A stretch of DNA of 64,000 nucleotides, from NCBI GenBank assembly GCA_029262635.1, contig JAJCZA010000002.1:1-64000 (forward strand). Direction: 5' to 3'. This DNA comes from Vampirovibrionales bacterium (GTDB lineage Bacteria; Cyanobacteriota; Vampirovibrionia; Vampirovibrionales; Vampirovibrionaceae). The position numbers were made by a program, and so were the translations under genes. The notes beneath the pieces were generated by a model, which was not told the DNA's origin, searched no databases, and was given only the letters and a program-made list of their open reading frames with translations. Shown here piece by piece: positions 36,957 through 46,331 of this stretch. Position 1 is the first letter of the stretch. Each line of letters opens with the position of its first letter.

Positions 36957-38935
36957 AACCACTTTCTACCCCACTGTTCAAGGGACTCTTCAATTTCCTT
37001 TAACTTCGATTCCATCAGTTTTCCTCGTGCATCTCCAGAACCTATTTCTTTACCGGATTCATTTAAAACGTGGTAATCCACCACCGATTTTCCGGCTTGT
37101 TTTGATGCGGTCAAGCGTAATTTAATTCTCACTTTTTGGTTTAAAATAGTCCTCAGCTCTTTTTCACTTTCGTTTGGTAATGAAGCTAGGTAATCAGGGC
37201 TACTTAAGATTCGAATGTAAACATCCGGGATTTTATCTTTAAAATTAATATCCTGATAAGTATCCAAGTGAACTTTACGCCCCCAAAAGCTTTGGGCATT
37301 TTTCAACGTGTTCTCTGCATCACCCCAGTCTAAATCATACCGGTGGGTATGATTTAGCAACAGTTCCCCTGCGTTATTAAAATTACCATCAACAACCTTA
37401 ATTAAAGGTTGTCCCCCGTTTTCAAGCATTTCTAATAAACGGGTCTTGGTTTCTTTGACCTCACGGCTGGACACTTTAATCTGTTGTCGTTTCGTATAAA
37501 AATCAGGAACACTGGGATCCCAGGTATACATCTTGATTTCTTCGGCGACCTCATCATTAAAAAACTCGTTAATAAATGACGAATCCGTATGATACTTCCG
37601 AACATCAAAGATTTTTTCCATTCCCTTGCCTTCATGGGTATTGTAATTTTTCTTTTCTTCTCTATCTTTAATGCTTTCAAATACACGGCCATGACGACCT
37701 TTATCCCACCGGTCTAAAATGTTTCGGAACATGGCTACACCCAACTGATAAGGGTTTAGTTGGTGTGGATTACCGGCGACAACGCCGCCTGCCATTTTTG
37801 AAATCTGACTGGCATGTTGATGATCCACCAGTGCGGGCGTATGTAACATTAGTTTTTCATGCCAGAATGATGCCCAGCCTTCGTTCATAATTTTTGTTTT
37901 CATCTGGGGGGCAAAGTAATAACTTTCCTTGCGGACAATACTGAGAACATCCCGTTGCCAAGGTTTGAGAATGGGTGAGTTTTCAATGATAAAAGCCATT
38001 ACGTCTGCTTCAGGCTCTGTCGGGTTTTGATGAGTTTGTTTATCCAGCCGCTTTTGCTCTTTAGCTCGCTCCTGGGTCAAACGCTTCGGGCTATTGATTC
38101 GTTTCCGGATGTGGGCTGGATAACCCCTATCATCAATGACCCCAAAATCCTTGGCCACTTCAGGCGGATTCTCCAGCTGTTGAGAGCGATACTGAAGGGG
38201 TCTGGGCTTGTCAACACTTAAATCAATCAACCATTGCAAAGACATGGCGTGTTCAAGCGTGTTTTCCATTGCCAGAAACGACACATTCTCTTCGGTGTCC
38301 AGTATTTTTTTGATGGTACTGGCATTGGTGCCCATTTCTTCCATCATGTTTCGATTGGTATGTTGGAAGGCAATATTATGTTTAAAGAAGTCCGTATGTC
38401 CATACACATGTGCCATGACTAGCTTCTGAGCATACAAGGGATTTTCGTTCAACATGTAGGCATAGGAAGGGTTTGTATTAATTACTAGTTCATAAAGTTG
38501 TGAATGCCCATGTTTCTGAGGTAATAATAGATCCTGATAAGCTTGCCCAAAAGACCAATGACGGAATCGTACCGGAAATCCTGTACGTGCTGTGGTTGAA
38601 ATCAAAGTATCTCGATCCATACCGACCCAGCGTACGGGGAAGGGATCTAACCCTTCTTTTTTCGCAACGTCCCAGATTTTTTCAGCCCACATGGCGAGCA
38701 CCGGATCGGTTTTGCCATTAATTTCATAATGACGACCCTGCCCGGTAATCCGTGAGCCGAATAGAAGGTCAGAGTTCACACCAAAGGGCCGTGTTGTTTT
38801 AGCGTTTAGCGCTCCTGCATCTTGCTCAACTCGATTTAAAGTCGCAGATATTTTATTTTGAGGTTCTTTTTCCTTCAAAGAGGAGAGCTGGAGCCTCTCC
38901 TTTGAAGTGTCCAAAGCAATCAATGAATGAATCAT
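36947..38935 (-). CDS. spoVR: SpoVR/YcgB family protein
   Basis: 662 residues. Family motifs are clear: VMAHVYGHTDFFKHNIAFQH, HTNRNMMEEM, IMNEGWASFWHEKLM and LNPYQLGVAMFRNI. SpoVR acts in spore cortex formation in Bacillus and is co-encoded with PrkA and YeaH in many non-sporulating bacteria; its reaction is unknown. The His/Glu-rich motifs suggest metal binding. The SpoVR domain starts near residue 68, after a leader ending in PFGVNSDLLFGSRITGQG. AAAGGAG is 11-12 nt before the ATG. It follows PrkA-B by 64 nt. Confidence 0.95.
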   Translation of the reverse strand: MIHSLIALDTSKERLQLSSLKEKEPQNKISATLNRVEQDAGALNAKTTRPFGVNSDLLFGSRITGQGRHYEINGKTDPVLAMWAEKIWDVAKKEGLDPFPVRWVGMDRDTLISTTARTGFPVRFRHWSFGQAYQDLLLPQKHGHSQLYELVINTNPSYAYMLNENPLYAQKLVMAHVYGHTDFFKHNIAFQHTNRNMMEEMGTNASTIKKILDTEENVSFLAMENTLEHAMSLQWLIDLSVDKPRPLQYRSQQLENPPEVAKDFGVIDDRGYPAHIRKRINSPKRLTQERAKEQKRLDKQTHQNPTEPEADVMAFIIENSPILKPWQRDVLSIVRKESYYFAPQMKTKIMNEGWASFWHEKLMLHTPALVDHQHASQISKMAGGVVAGNPHQLNPYQLGVAMFRNILDRWDKGRHGRVFESIKDREEKKNYNTHEGKGMEKIFDVRKYHTDSSFINEFFNDEVAEEIKMYTWDPSVPDFYTKRQQIKVSSREVKETKTRLLEMLENGGQPLIKVVDGNFNNAGELLLNHTHRYDLDWGDAENTLKNAQSFWGRKVHLDTYQDINFKDKIPDVYIRILSSPDYLASLPNESEKELRTILNQKVRIKLRLTASKQAGKSVVDYHVLNESGKEIGSGDARGKLMESKLKEIEESLEQWGRKWLWK

Positions 38936-38999
38936 TTGAACAATGTCTCCTTTGCTTCTTTGAGTTCACTAATCTTTTTTAAGCAGTGACCCCTAAGGA

Positions 39000-41333
39000 T
39001 TAATCGCCAAATGAGCCTTTATATTTTGGATCGTTGATCAGCTTCATCGCAATCTCGGCACTGTGTTCGTTATAGCCAAAATCTGTTATTAAACGTGTTT
39101 TAATGACATCAATTTTTTCCTGATCTTCTCGGGTTGCGTGCTCGCGTTGACCGATAACCGGAAAACTAATATCCGAGAATTTGGAAATCAGGTGCTCTTC
39201 CAAAGCATTCTGTAGAGTTTGATCATCCAGATATGTAAACGGGGTACCTTCCTGAGTTTTGATGCCTGCCATGGCCATCAATTTATGCCGGTTCTCGCCC
39301 CGGCTTGCATCGGTCCACCCCATGCGGTCTTCAATGGCAGTCATAAACCCTTCGTCTGGATCTCTGAGTCGTCCTGTCGATTCGTCTTTGACTCTTTCTT
39401 TTAAATACCAGGCATTCAGGTGCTTGATGTATTTATCGAAAAGATGTTTCACATCTTCTTCGTCTCCGGCCAAAGCGTGGTTCACATCTTTAATCATCCG
39501 ACGGGCCACTTCCATTTCAACATCCTCAAGAAGCCCATCAAACGAATCTCGCTCTTCCTTATTCAGGTTTGAAACACCACCTGTTCCCAATTGCTTTCGT
39601 AAACTGTCAATCACCAGAAAGGGATCAACCGTTCGAGTCCCTTCTTTGGCGTCTGTAACCGAGGGATGAATTAAAGCATTTGAGAGCGCATCCTGAATAT
39701 CCCTTGGAGAAACGCCACTCAAAAGTTCACTGGCTTCATCCGGTACGTCTTTTTTGAGCTGAGTCACCTTTTGTTTGGTGTAATCTTTAATTTGCTCGCC
39801 ATTATAAAGCAATGCTTTCTGTAATAAGCTTAAGTCAACTGGTGGGGCCGCTAACCGAGTCATGACTGCCCAAAGCGCCGCCGTAAAGGTCGAGTGAGGT
39901 GCGACATGTATATCCTGTTTTTTCGCATTATTCACAAACCCTTTCTTATAAATGCCTTCCTCATCATCGATACGGCTATTATAAGGAACCTCAATCTGGA
40001 TAATTCGGCTACGAATGGCTTCCAGATGCTTATCTGCTTTTGTTTTGGTCCAGTCTGGAATATTGGTTGTACCAATGAGCATGCCGTCATAACTAATCAT
40101 GGGGAACTTATCGGCCTTAATGGCTTTCTGTTCCGAGGCTGAAAGCAATGGGTAAAGCAGTGATTTTGGAATTTTCAACAACTCATCAAAGTGGCCAAGA
40201 CCTCGGTTACCCTGAGGTAATTCACCATCATAGCTAAAAGCATGAACATCACTATCGCTGCCTCGTTGCATCAGCTTCTTTAGGTTCACTTCACCGGTTA
40301 GGTGGCCTCGCCGTAAGCTCTTTTCATCAGCCGGTTCAAACGTGGTAATCCCATCTCGAGCCGCTTCGTTCAAGGCGAAACGTTTGGCCTTCGCATGTTT
40401 CAGAACCTTGCTAAAGTCCCCTTCGTAATGAACCATCAATCGTTTATAGATATCTTCTGATGTGGGGCTGAGCTTGCCTCGAGAACTTAAAGAATAAGGT
40501 GAAAGCTGACCGGTTTCTTTTTTATGGGCTGACTTTAACTGTAAATTTAAAGCTTCAACCACTTGTTCACGAGGGCTTGTCGCATTGGGGTCACTTTTTT
40601 CATTCGAGACCAATAAGAACGGATCCTCATGCATGGGTGAATCAATGATCGCATCTAAATCTTCAAACGCTTCAACACCAGCTTTTTTAAGCGAAGTTAA
40701 GTCCCACTGTAGGGAATACATGGCTCCCTGATCCGTTTTGGTGTATTGCTCCAGTCCTCGTTTTAATACATTAACCATCGTAGTTTTAGCGGTTCCAACA
40801 GGTCCCACTAAAAGGATAATTCGTTTTTCCGGGCCACTTTCTGCGGCCGCCCCGCCAATGGCGTCAACAAACTCATGGATAGACTGTTCCATCCCGGAAA
40901 TCGTATCGTCTTTTACCAGAGGGTCTTTGAAAAAATCATAAACGTAAAGCTGTTTTCCGTCGACTTCGACCAGTTTACGGCCCTTTTCCATGATCATATC
41001 GTAAGCCCGTTGGGCTGACGTCCGGATTAGTTTTGGGCTGTCATAAACCTCTTTGAGATAATCATCAAAGCTAATGACCTGCGCTTCTTTTGCGTAATGT
41101 GCCGGATCCACAGAGGTTTTTAAGATGTCTTGAATGGCAGAAAACGCATTTGAGGGTTCCGATGGTTTTGCACCAAAATAAACTTGGCTAAGCGCCGGGG
41201 AGATCATCGTTTTTTTGGTTTCGGACAAGGCAATGTCTGGAGTATCGGCCTTACTTTTCAAATTATTTTGGTGATTTATCGGAGCCGTCCGCTGTGGATT
41301 AGCTCCCCCCTTTAAGTATTGAATAGAACTCAC
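39000..41333 (-). CDS. prkA: PrkA-family AAA+ protein kinase/protease, canonical paralogue (PrkA-B)
   Basis: 777 residues from GTG 41333, with GGGGAG about 10 nt upstream. Motifs run in family order: SFDDYLKEVYDSPKLIRTSA (89-108), Walker A GPVGTAKT (177-184), RGLGHFDELLKIPKSLLYPL and YDGMLIGTTNIPDW. It is longer than YeaG because of a 60-residue leader and a longer C-terminal part. The leader holds VYFGAKPSEP at 51-60, nearly the same as YFGVKP in ClpP. It is the first gene of the operon. The paralogues differ in length and Walker A, so a hetero-oligomer or different targets are possible. Confidence 0.92.
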   Translation of the reverse strand: MSSIQYLKGGANPQRTAPINHQNNLKSKADTPDIALSETKKTMISPALSQVYFGAKPSEPSNAFSAIQDILKTSVDPAHYAKEAQVISFDDYLKEVYDSPKLIRTSAQRAYDMIMEKGRKLVEVDGKQLYVYDFFKDPLVKDDTISGMEQSIHEFVDAIGGAAAESGPEKRIILLVGPVGTAKTTMVNVLKRGLEQYTKTDQGAMYSLQWDLTSLKKAGVEAFEDLDAIIDSPMHEDPFLLVSNEKSDPNATSPREQVVEALNLQLKSAHKKETGQLSPYSLSSRGKLSPTSEDIYKRLMVHYEGDFSKVLKHAKAKRFALNEAARDGITTFEPADEKSLRRGHLTGEVNLKKLMQRGSDSDVHAFSYDGELPQGNRGLGHFDELLKIPKSLLYPLLSASEQKAIKADKFPMISYDGMLIGTTNIPDWTKTKADKHLEAIRSRIIQIEVPYNSRIDDEEGIYKKGFVNNAKKQDIHVAPHSTFTAALWAVMTRLAAPPVDLSLLQKALLYNGEQIKDYTKQKVTQLKKDVPDEASELLSGVSPRDIQDALSNALIHPSVTDAKEGTRTVDPFLVIDSLRKQLGTGGVSNLNKEERDSFDGLLEDVEMEVARRMIKDVNHALAGDEEDVKHLFDKYIKHLNAWYLKERVKDESTGRLRDPDEGFMTAIEDRMGWTDASRGENRHKLMAMAGIKTQEGTPFTYLDDQTLQNALEEHLISKFSDISFPVIGQREHATREDQEKIDVIKTRLITDFGYNEHSAEIAMKLINDPKYKGSFGD

Positions 41334-41774
41334 GATGTTCAGCTCCCCATTTATTTTCTACCATCTTCAAATCAAGCAATCTTATTCAATCCTCACTAAT
41401 GTTGAATAAGAACTTGTGTATAAGTGAACCTGTCGACAGAATAAAAACTGGGTTCACCTCAAAAACAAATTGAATTTATCCCCTCAACATGTCTTTGAAC
41501 CTTGCTGAAACTACATGAAATAATGGCGTCTTGCAAGTGTTTTTTACTCTATACAAATTTTAATTCTTAGTTGTAATAAAATATAAAAACAATCAAAAAA
41601 TAAGCTTAAACCTTTTCTCTGCCATTACTTTGGCATGATGTATTATTTAAAAAACACGAGGCCATGATCAATAAGGTCACTAGACGTAAAAAACAATCAT
41701 CTAAATATTTGGTTACATCCTGTTCTTGCTTCATTTTTAATCGGTGTGGTTTATTACTCAATTGTGGTGCATCA
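41334..41774 (-). promoter_or_regulatory. Long leader of the PrkA operon with nested inverted repeats
   Basis: No gene is credible here. Upstream of PrkA-B lie CTTATTCAA / TTGAATAAG (41381-41389, 41402-41410), GTGAACC / GGTTCAC (41424-41430, 41451-41457), and the perfect 10-bp palindrome CTGTCGACAG (41430-41439). These could be operator half-sites or leader RNA structure. No convincing -10/-35 pair was found. Confidence 0.4.
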
Positions 41775-41801
41775 AAAAAGGTGCTCGAAAGGCACCTTTT
41801 T
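41775..41801 (-). terminator. Terminator after the 158-residue tagged protein gene
   Basis: Stem AAAAAGGTGC and GCACCTTTTT with 7-nt loop, about 30 nt beyond the stop at 41832. It separates that gene from the PrkA operon, so the two are transcribed independently. It could act in both directions. Confidence 0.8.
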
Positions 41802-41831
41802 GTTCTTGCAAATAAACGGCTTCAGGGAGAG

Positions 41832-42305
41832 TTATGCTTTTTCATCCAAAATGTGTTGTGGGGCCGCTAGGTCGGAGTTGGTTGTATAGCCAACGGACTT
41901 TCCTTGAGCGACTCGGTTTTCGACAAATTGGACATCGGTTGCTATCGTGTCCGCCGCTTCCATCGTATTCTGTTCCAGGGTTGGCAAAAAGATAAAATCA
42001 AGGCCCTGCTGAATTAGTGTTCTCACCGCTGCAACATCGGCTTTTGGATCATTGCTCTGAACGGTTTGAGCCTGTACAAAGTGCTTTTCTTGATAGTTTG
42101 AAAAGGGTAACGTTCCTTCTTTCCAAACCTTTTCACCGCCCAGTTTTGTAATAAGATTTCCTGCTGTAATTGAATCCGAATCGTCAGGACGCTCCTCTTG
42201 AGCACCGGGTTGAACGACGGTTGAGGGAGGTGGTTGCAGTTGATCTTTTTTAATTAGAATTCGTCCCTTAAACTGTACCGGAGACGGTATTATCGTTGTC
42301 ATCAT
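41832..42305 (-). CDS. Small hypothetical protein with VQFKGR leader motif
   Basis: About 158 residues starting MMTTIIPSPVQFKGRILIKK. The frame is open to 42320, but that ATG overlaps the Shine-Dalgarno GAGGT, so the ATG pair at 42305/42302 is used. The middle is Pro/Gln-rich; the C-terminal 90 residues are probably folded (DVAAVRTLIQQGLDFIFLPT). PVQFKGR closely matches PVQFGAR of the ClpP extension. No signal peptide, membrane span or known domain is seen. It has its own terminator and is divergent from the AMP-ligase gene. Confidence 0.65.
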   Translation of the reverse strand: MMTTIIPSPVQFKGRILIKKDQLQPPPSTVVQPGAQEERPDDSDSITAGNLITKLGGEKVWKEGTLPFSNYQEKHFVQAQTVQSNDPKADVAAVRTLIQQGLDFIFLPTLEQNTMEAADTIATDVQFVENRVAQGKSVGYTTNSDLAAPQHILDEKA

Positions 42306-42666
42306 ATAAAAATACCTCACTTTTTTGAAAAAACATCATCTATAGAAACAATCTTCTTTTAGCCTACTAAGAATAGTAAACACGAAATAAAATACTTGTA
42401 AACGTTCAATAGGGGATGAACGAGTAGTGACTTTTCAAGTTGTATATAAAAATTTGTTTTACATGTGTTATTGAAAATAAGTGTGGGTTCTGTTTAAACT
42501 GTTGATTAAAATAAATGCGCTCTGCTAAAAGGGCGTGAAGGTAAACGGCCCATTATTGATTAATTTATTAGGACAGAGTATAAATCGTTTAATAACTGGG
42601 CTTTAGGGGTTTAGAAAATTATCGGGATGAAAATAGTCAAGTTTTATTAACGAAGGGTTTTTTGTT
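42306..42666. other. Divergent intergenic region without a recognisable gene
   Basis: AT-rich, 361 bp, between the 158-residue protein gene and the ligase gene. It must hold promoters in both directions, but I could not identify a convincing pair. GAAGGG lies about 11 nt before the ligase ATG. Confidence 0.5.
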
Positions 42667-44814
42667 ATGGGGATACACGTGCCAACTAATTTGACTTCTA
42701 GAACGAGGCCACAATCAGCTTTTTTAAAAACAGGAGCAACACCAGCCTTGCCGCAACCTTGCTTTCAGTCAAAGGCCGTGTTATCGGATTCAAAGGCTTT
42801 TCTCTTTCAGAATCCACGTCCACCCCTTATCCACTTTTCTGCCGCCACCCCGACCACTTATACTCACCCGAAAGAGAACGATTTTATCGCTCGGTTAAAA
42901 ACACTGGCCACCAACCCGGCAACAAAAGACTTATCCGCTGTTAAAGTCAGTCGATCCTTTTCGGCTTCGGGCGAAGAAAAAGCCTTGACGTTTGCAGAGC
43001 TTTACGAAAGTGTCAAAAAAGCCAATCAGGGTATGCGCTCACTCGGTCTACAGTCCGGCGACCGCATTGCCATTGCTGAAACCAACACGCCTGAATTTAT
43101 TACCCACTATTTAGCAGGACTGTCTCTTGGGGCGACCATGGTGCCGATTAATTTACTGGCTATGCAAGACGAATCCGATAAAGTCAATAAGTTAATCTAC
43201 ATGCTAGAGAAGCCTAACGCCAAAGCGCTTTATATTGGTGCGGATCCACTTTTTAAAGACATGGCAGAAATGGGCACCATCCAAAAAATGCAACCTCTTC
43301 GAAAATTGCTTGGCCCTATGATTGAACGCTATGTTGATAATAGGGCCACTAAAATTTTTGTCATCGAATCCCTGTTCCGAAAGGTGATTGAGCGAAAGAT
43401 CCAAACCGCTTTAAATAAACAAATCAAAGTGTCCAAAGCCGCAGGCCATGAATTAACGAAGGAACAACAAGAAACGTTTCTTACTCAAAAACGTAAAAAT
43501 TTTCAAACCATTTTTGAACAACTTCCACTCAAGATAAAACTTGTTACTCCTCAACAACAAGTTAAACTCCGCCAACTTGGTCCCTCGGAAAATAGATACA
43601 TATTGGAACATCCTGCGCCTCAATCCACGGCAGATATTCTTTATACCTCTGGTACCTCTGGAAACCCCAAAGGTGTGAATTTGACTCATCAAAACCTGGT
43701 TTTTACTGTCAACTCGATTGCTGAGGGGACCCGCTCACTGATCACAAAAGACGATGTAACTCTGATGGCCCTGCCCTTGTTTCATATTTTTGGTAAGGCG
43801 GTCTTTTTCAGTTTACTTAATCAGCCCAGTCCTATTGTCTTTTTGCCCTCTCTTAAAAAGGCAATTAGCCACCTAGATAAAGTAGTTGAAACCATTGAAG
43901 AACACCAGGTTACAATCTTACCCACGGTTCCTATATTTGTAACCAAACTCCTGAGGCATCTGGAAGAACACCCAGAAGATCGGTCCCGCGTTCAGTCGCT
44001 CAAGCGCATTATTAGTGGTGGCGCACCTCTCAAACAGGACACCTTTGAGAAGCTACAACAGTTGATTCCGGGAATTGAAATCAATGAGGGCTACGGATCG
44101 TCTGAAGGCGGCATTAACGCGCTAAACCTGGAAGGCACCGCTGGCTTTGTTGGAACCCCCCTGCCTGGCGTTGAAGCAAAACTTGGAAAAAGTGACGAAC
44201 TCCTTGTTCGCTCACCCGGTGTCGCCTCTCATTATATTCAGGGTACCGTTCCAGATGATGAGTTAGCTTTGAAGGATGATGATGGTTGGTATCACACAGG
44301 CGATGTGGTTAAAAAAGAACCTAAAACCAACATGTTTCAAATCGTGGACCGCCTGAATGAGACATTTAAGCATTTAGGAGAACTCCGTTCCCACGCTGAT
44401 ATTGAAGAAGGGGTTAAAATGACCGGGCTTGTTAACGATGTGATGAATGTAACCTATCTTTACGACCGGGAACATGAACCCTTCCGGGTTGCCATTGTGG
44501 TCACTCCAGACTCCTCTGTTGATGAAGCAGGTATCTTAGCCGCTATGAATAACTTGCATGGAGCCGGAAGAATTAGTCATTGGCGTATTCCAGATCACGT
44601 TTTGGTGCTTCACCAAAAAGAGTTGCCCGATGGTTTTGATGGCTTTAAGCGTCTTTATAAAGTGGGGCGAGATTTCCTGGAGCAAGCACGGGAACAAGGT
44701 ATCGTCACGTTCACCCATGAAGTTAACAGCAGGGGGTGGCTTGAAGGTAAAACAACCGTCAATCAAGAGGCATTGGACGCTTTTGGAAAAAGTTACCGGT
44801 GGCAACCCGAGTAA
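42667..44814 (+). CDS. AMP-dependent synthetase/ligase, acyl-CoA-synthetase-like, with tagged leader
   Basis: 715 residues. After a 65-residue leader with LIHFSAATP at 54-62, adenylation-domain motifs appear in order: ILYTSGTSGNPKGVNLTHQN (A3), INEGYGSSEGGINAL (A5), DGWYHTGDVVKKEP (A7) and FQIVDRLNETFKHLGEL (A8-like). Residues about 235-320 contain a charged helical insert before A3. I do not see the usual A10 Pro-x5-Gly-Lys motif, so CoA or other acyl transfer is uncertain. Substrate is likely a fatty or other carboxylic acid. It is convergent with the next gene and divergent from the small tagged protein. Confidence 0.82.
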   Translation: MGIHVPTNLTSRTRPQSAFLKTGATPALPQPCFQSKAVLSDSKAFLFQNPRPPLIHFSAATPTTYTHPKENDFIARLKTLATNPATKDLSAVKVSRSFSASGEEKALTFAELYESVKKANQGMRSLGLQSGDRIAIAETNTPEFITHYLAGLSLGATMVPINLLAMQDESDKVNKLIYMLEKPNAKALYIGADPLFKDMAEMGTIQKMQPLRKLLGPMIERYVDNRATKIFVIESLFRKVIERKIQTALNKQIKVSKAAGHELTKEQQETFLTQKRKNFQTIFEQLPLKIKLVTPQQQVKLRQLGPSENRYILEHPAPQSTADILYTSGTSGNPKGVNLTHQNLVFTVNSIAEGTRSLITKDDVTLMALPLFHIFGKAVFFSLLNQPSPIVFLPSLKKAISHLDKVVETIEEHQVTILPTVPIFVTKLLRHLEEHPEDRSRVQSLKRIISGGAPLKQDTFEKLQQLIPGIEINEGYGSSEGGINALNLEGTAGFVGTPLPGVEAKLGKSDELLVRSPGVASHYIQGTVPDDELALKDDDGWYHTGDVVKKEPKTNMFQIVDRLNETFKHLGELRSHADIEEGVKMTGLVNDVMNVTYLYDREHEPFRVAIVVTPDSSVDEAGILAAMNNLHGAGRISHWRIPDHVLVLHQKELPDGFDGFKRLYKVGRDFLEQAREQGIVTFTHEVNSRGWLEGKTTVNQEALDAFGKSYRWQPE

Positions 44815-44827
44815 TTAAGGCCGCCTT

Positions 44828-45562
44828 TTATAAAATCCAGAACACCATCAACAGAAGGACACCGGTGAGAGTGGCATAGAACAGAAAGAGAGTCCAACGG
44901 CCAATCCACTTAATGCGCCGACACTTTCTGCCTCGGTTTACAGCAGAGTTTGGGCGAGGAAGATGGTCATCAATTCTTAAAAACCCTCGGTTTTCAGCTG
45001 TTTGGCTTAGCACTGCCGTCCAAACCCCTCTGTTTTTTAAATCCTGTATTTTCTCGGTACTTAGCAAAACCAACTCGTCATGGGGCTCGAGTGAAATATA
45101 TTGCTCCGAATTCAAGTGAAATACCAGTAAAGCTTTTTGGCGCAACACATAAACGTACTCCGTCATTGACTCATTTAAACTATAGAGGCGCCGCTTTATC
45201 AGGTAATAGCGCTGAAGCCGAGAGGTTTCTAACGGGGAAAAGCAGACATTTAATTTTCGATCCAGTAAAACCTTTAAAATTGTTGGCTCTAGTCGTCCCA
45301 CCATTCGAACCCAACGGGTTAACGACTGAAATAAACGGTCGTACCGGGTTGAAATAAGGAGCAAAGGGTCATCAGCCCTAAATAGAAGTATTCCCGAATG
45401 CTTTGATGAGTCGTATTCGCCTCGACATGGATTTCCCTTTAAGTCATAAGCTAAATAACGATCAAACGAAGGCTCCGTCGATTCTTCCAATTTTTCCTCA
45501 CCAGAATCGATTCGGTTCAAATTATTTTTATGATTGGACTTCAGCTGCTCCGTCTCAAGCAT
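44828..45562 (-). CDS. Hypothetical C-terminally membrane-anchored protein
   Basis: 244 residues. A soluble, mixed alpha/beta body with many Leu, Arg and Tyr is followed by a basic patch (NRGRKCRRIKWIGR) and one C-terminal membrane span, so the body should face the cytoplasm. No signal peptide. I recognise no domain. It ends 13 bp from the stop of the convergent ligase gene. It is a long, well-formed frame with ordinary composition, so it is probably real. Confidence 0.6.
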   Translation of the reverse strand: MLETEQLKSNHKNNLNRIDSGEEKLEESTEPSFDRYLAYDLKGNPCRGEYDSSKHSGILLFRADDPLLLISTRYDRLFQSLTRWVRMVGRLEPTILKVLLDRKLNVCFSPLETSRLQRYYLIKRRLYSLNESMTEYVYVLRQKALLVFHLNSEQYISLEPHDELVLLSTEKIQDLKNRGVWTAVLSQTAENRGFLRIDDHLPRPNSAVNRGRKCRRIKWIGRWTLFLFYATLTGVLLLMVFWIL

Positions 45563-45786
45563 GGTGATAATTCCTTAACTCCTGCTATTGGCTAGATTAC
45601 CAATACACCCTAATCAAATCAAAGGGCCCTTTTTTCTTGATCCATCAATCTACATTTTAGTCGAACTTTAAACTCAATCAAATGGCGATGTACGGCCGAC
45701 AGGTAAGGTAACAACCGTTTTAAAGGGCAATTTCCGCCTTAAAAATGTTTTTATTAATATATACCCCTTATATAAAAGGTTCTCCC

Positions 45787-46137
45787 ATGCCCTTTTTTAA
45801 AACGTGTCAAATACGAAAAACCGATTCGAGAACGCTTCATCCCGTTATTATTGCCTGTCGTTACACCGTTTTGTCTATCGGTCTAAGTGTTTTATTTATT
45901 CTACTGACAACCCTGGTTCTTATACTGACTCAACATCCAGAGCGTGTTATCCGGATGGATTCATCCGTTCAATCCTCTAATAATGCGCCAACCCCTCAAA
46001 CTGACACCCACTGGGACGGTGCCTTGAGCGGCATTAGTATTGGGCTTATTGCAGGCGGATTTGACCCGACTCTATGTGCCCCTGCCTTTGCAATTCTTGG
46101 AGGCATCATGGGGTATCAGCTGGACAAAACCCACTAA
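45787..46137 (+). CDS. Small hypothetical membrane protein with glycine-rich second segment
   Basis: 116 residues from ATG 45787, with AAAGG about 9 nt upstream; the frame is open from 45745. One strong span (about 23-47) is followed by a polar Ser/Thr/Gln-rich linker and a Gly/Ala-rich hydrophobic segment (SGISIGLIAGGFDP, AFAILGGIMGYQLDK) resembling a glycine-zipper hairpin. No known family. Confidence 0.5.
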   Translation: MPFFKTCQIRKTDSRTLHPVIIACRYTVLSIGLSVLFILLTTLVLILTQHPERVIRMDSSVQSSNNAPTPQTDTHWDGALSGISIGLIAGGFDPTLCAPAFAILGGIMGYQLDKTH

Positions 46138-46331
46138 GTTTCCATTAAATGGTTTAAATCCAATGATGGATGAAAGCGAGTTTAGTGGATGTCATACTGA
46201 GAGCATCAAACCAAAAACAGCTCGGGAAAAACGATTGTTCCTTTTTACTTGTCGGTATGAGGGGGGCAGGAACATGTTTCGAGAAGAGGGATAAAAAGAG
46301 ATTAGGGATAAGTAGAAAAGGCAACACCATC

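Noticed and set aside
41664-41870. Plus-strand 68-codon frame
   Set aside because: It runs through a strong terminator hairpin and into the antisense of the tagged small protein gene; no ribosome site or protein-like composition.
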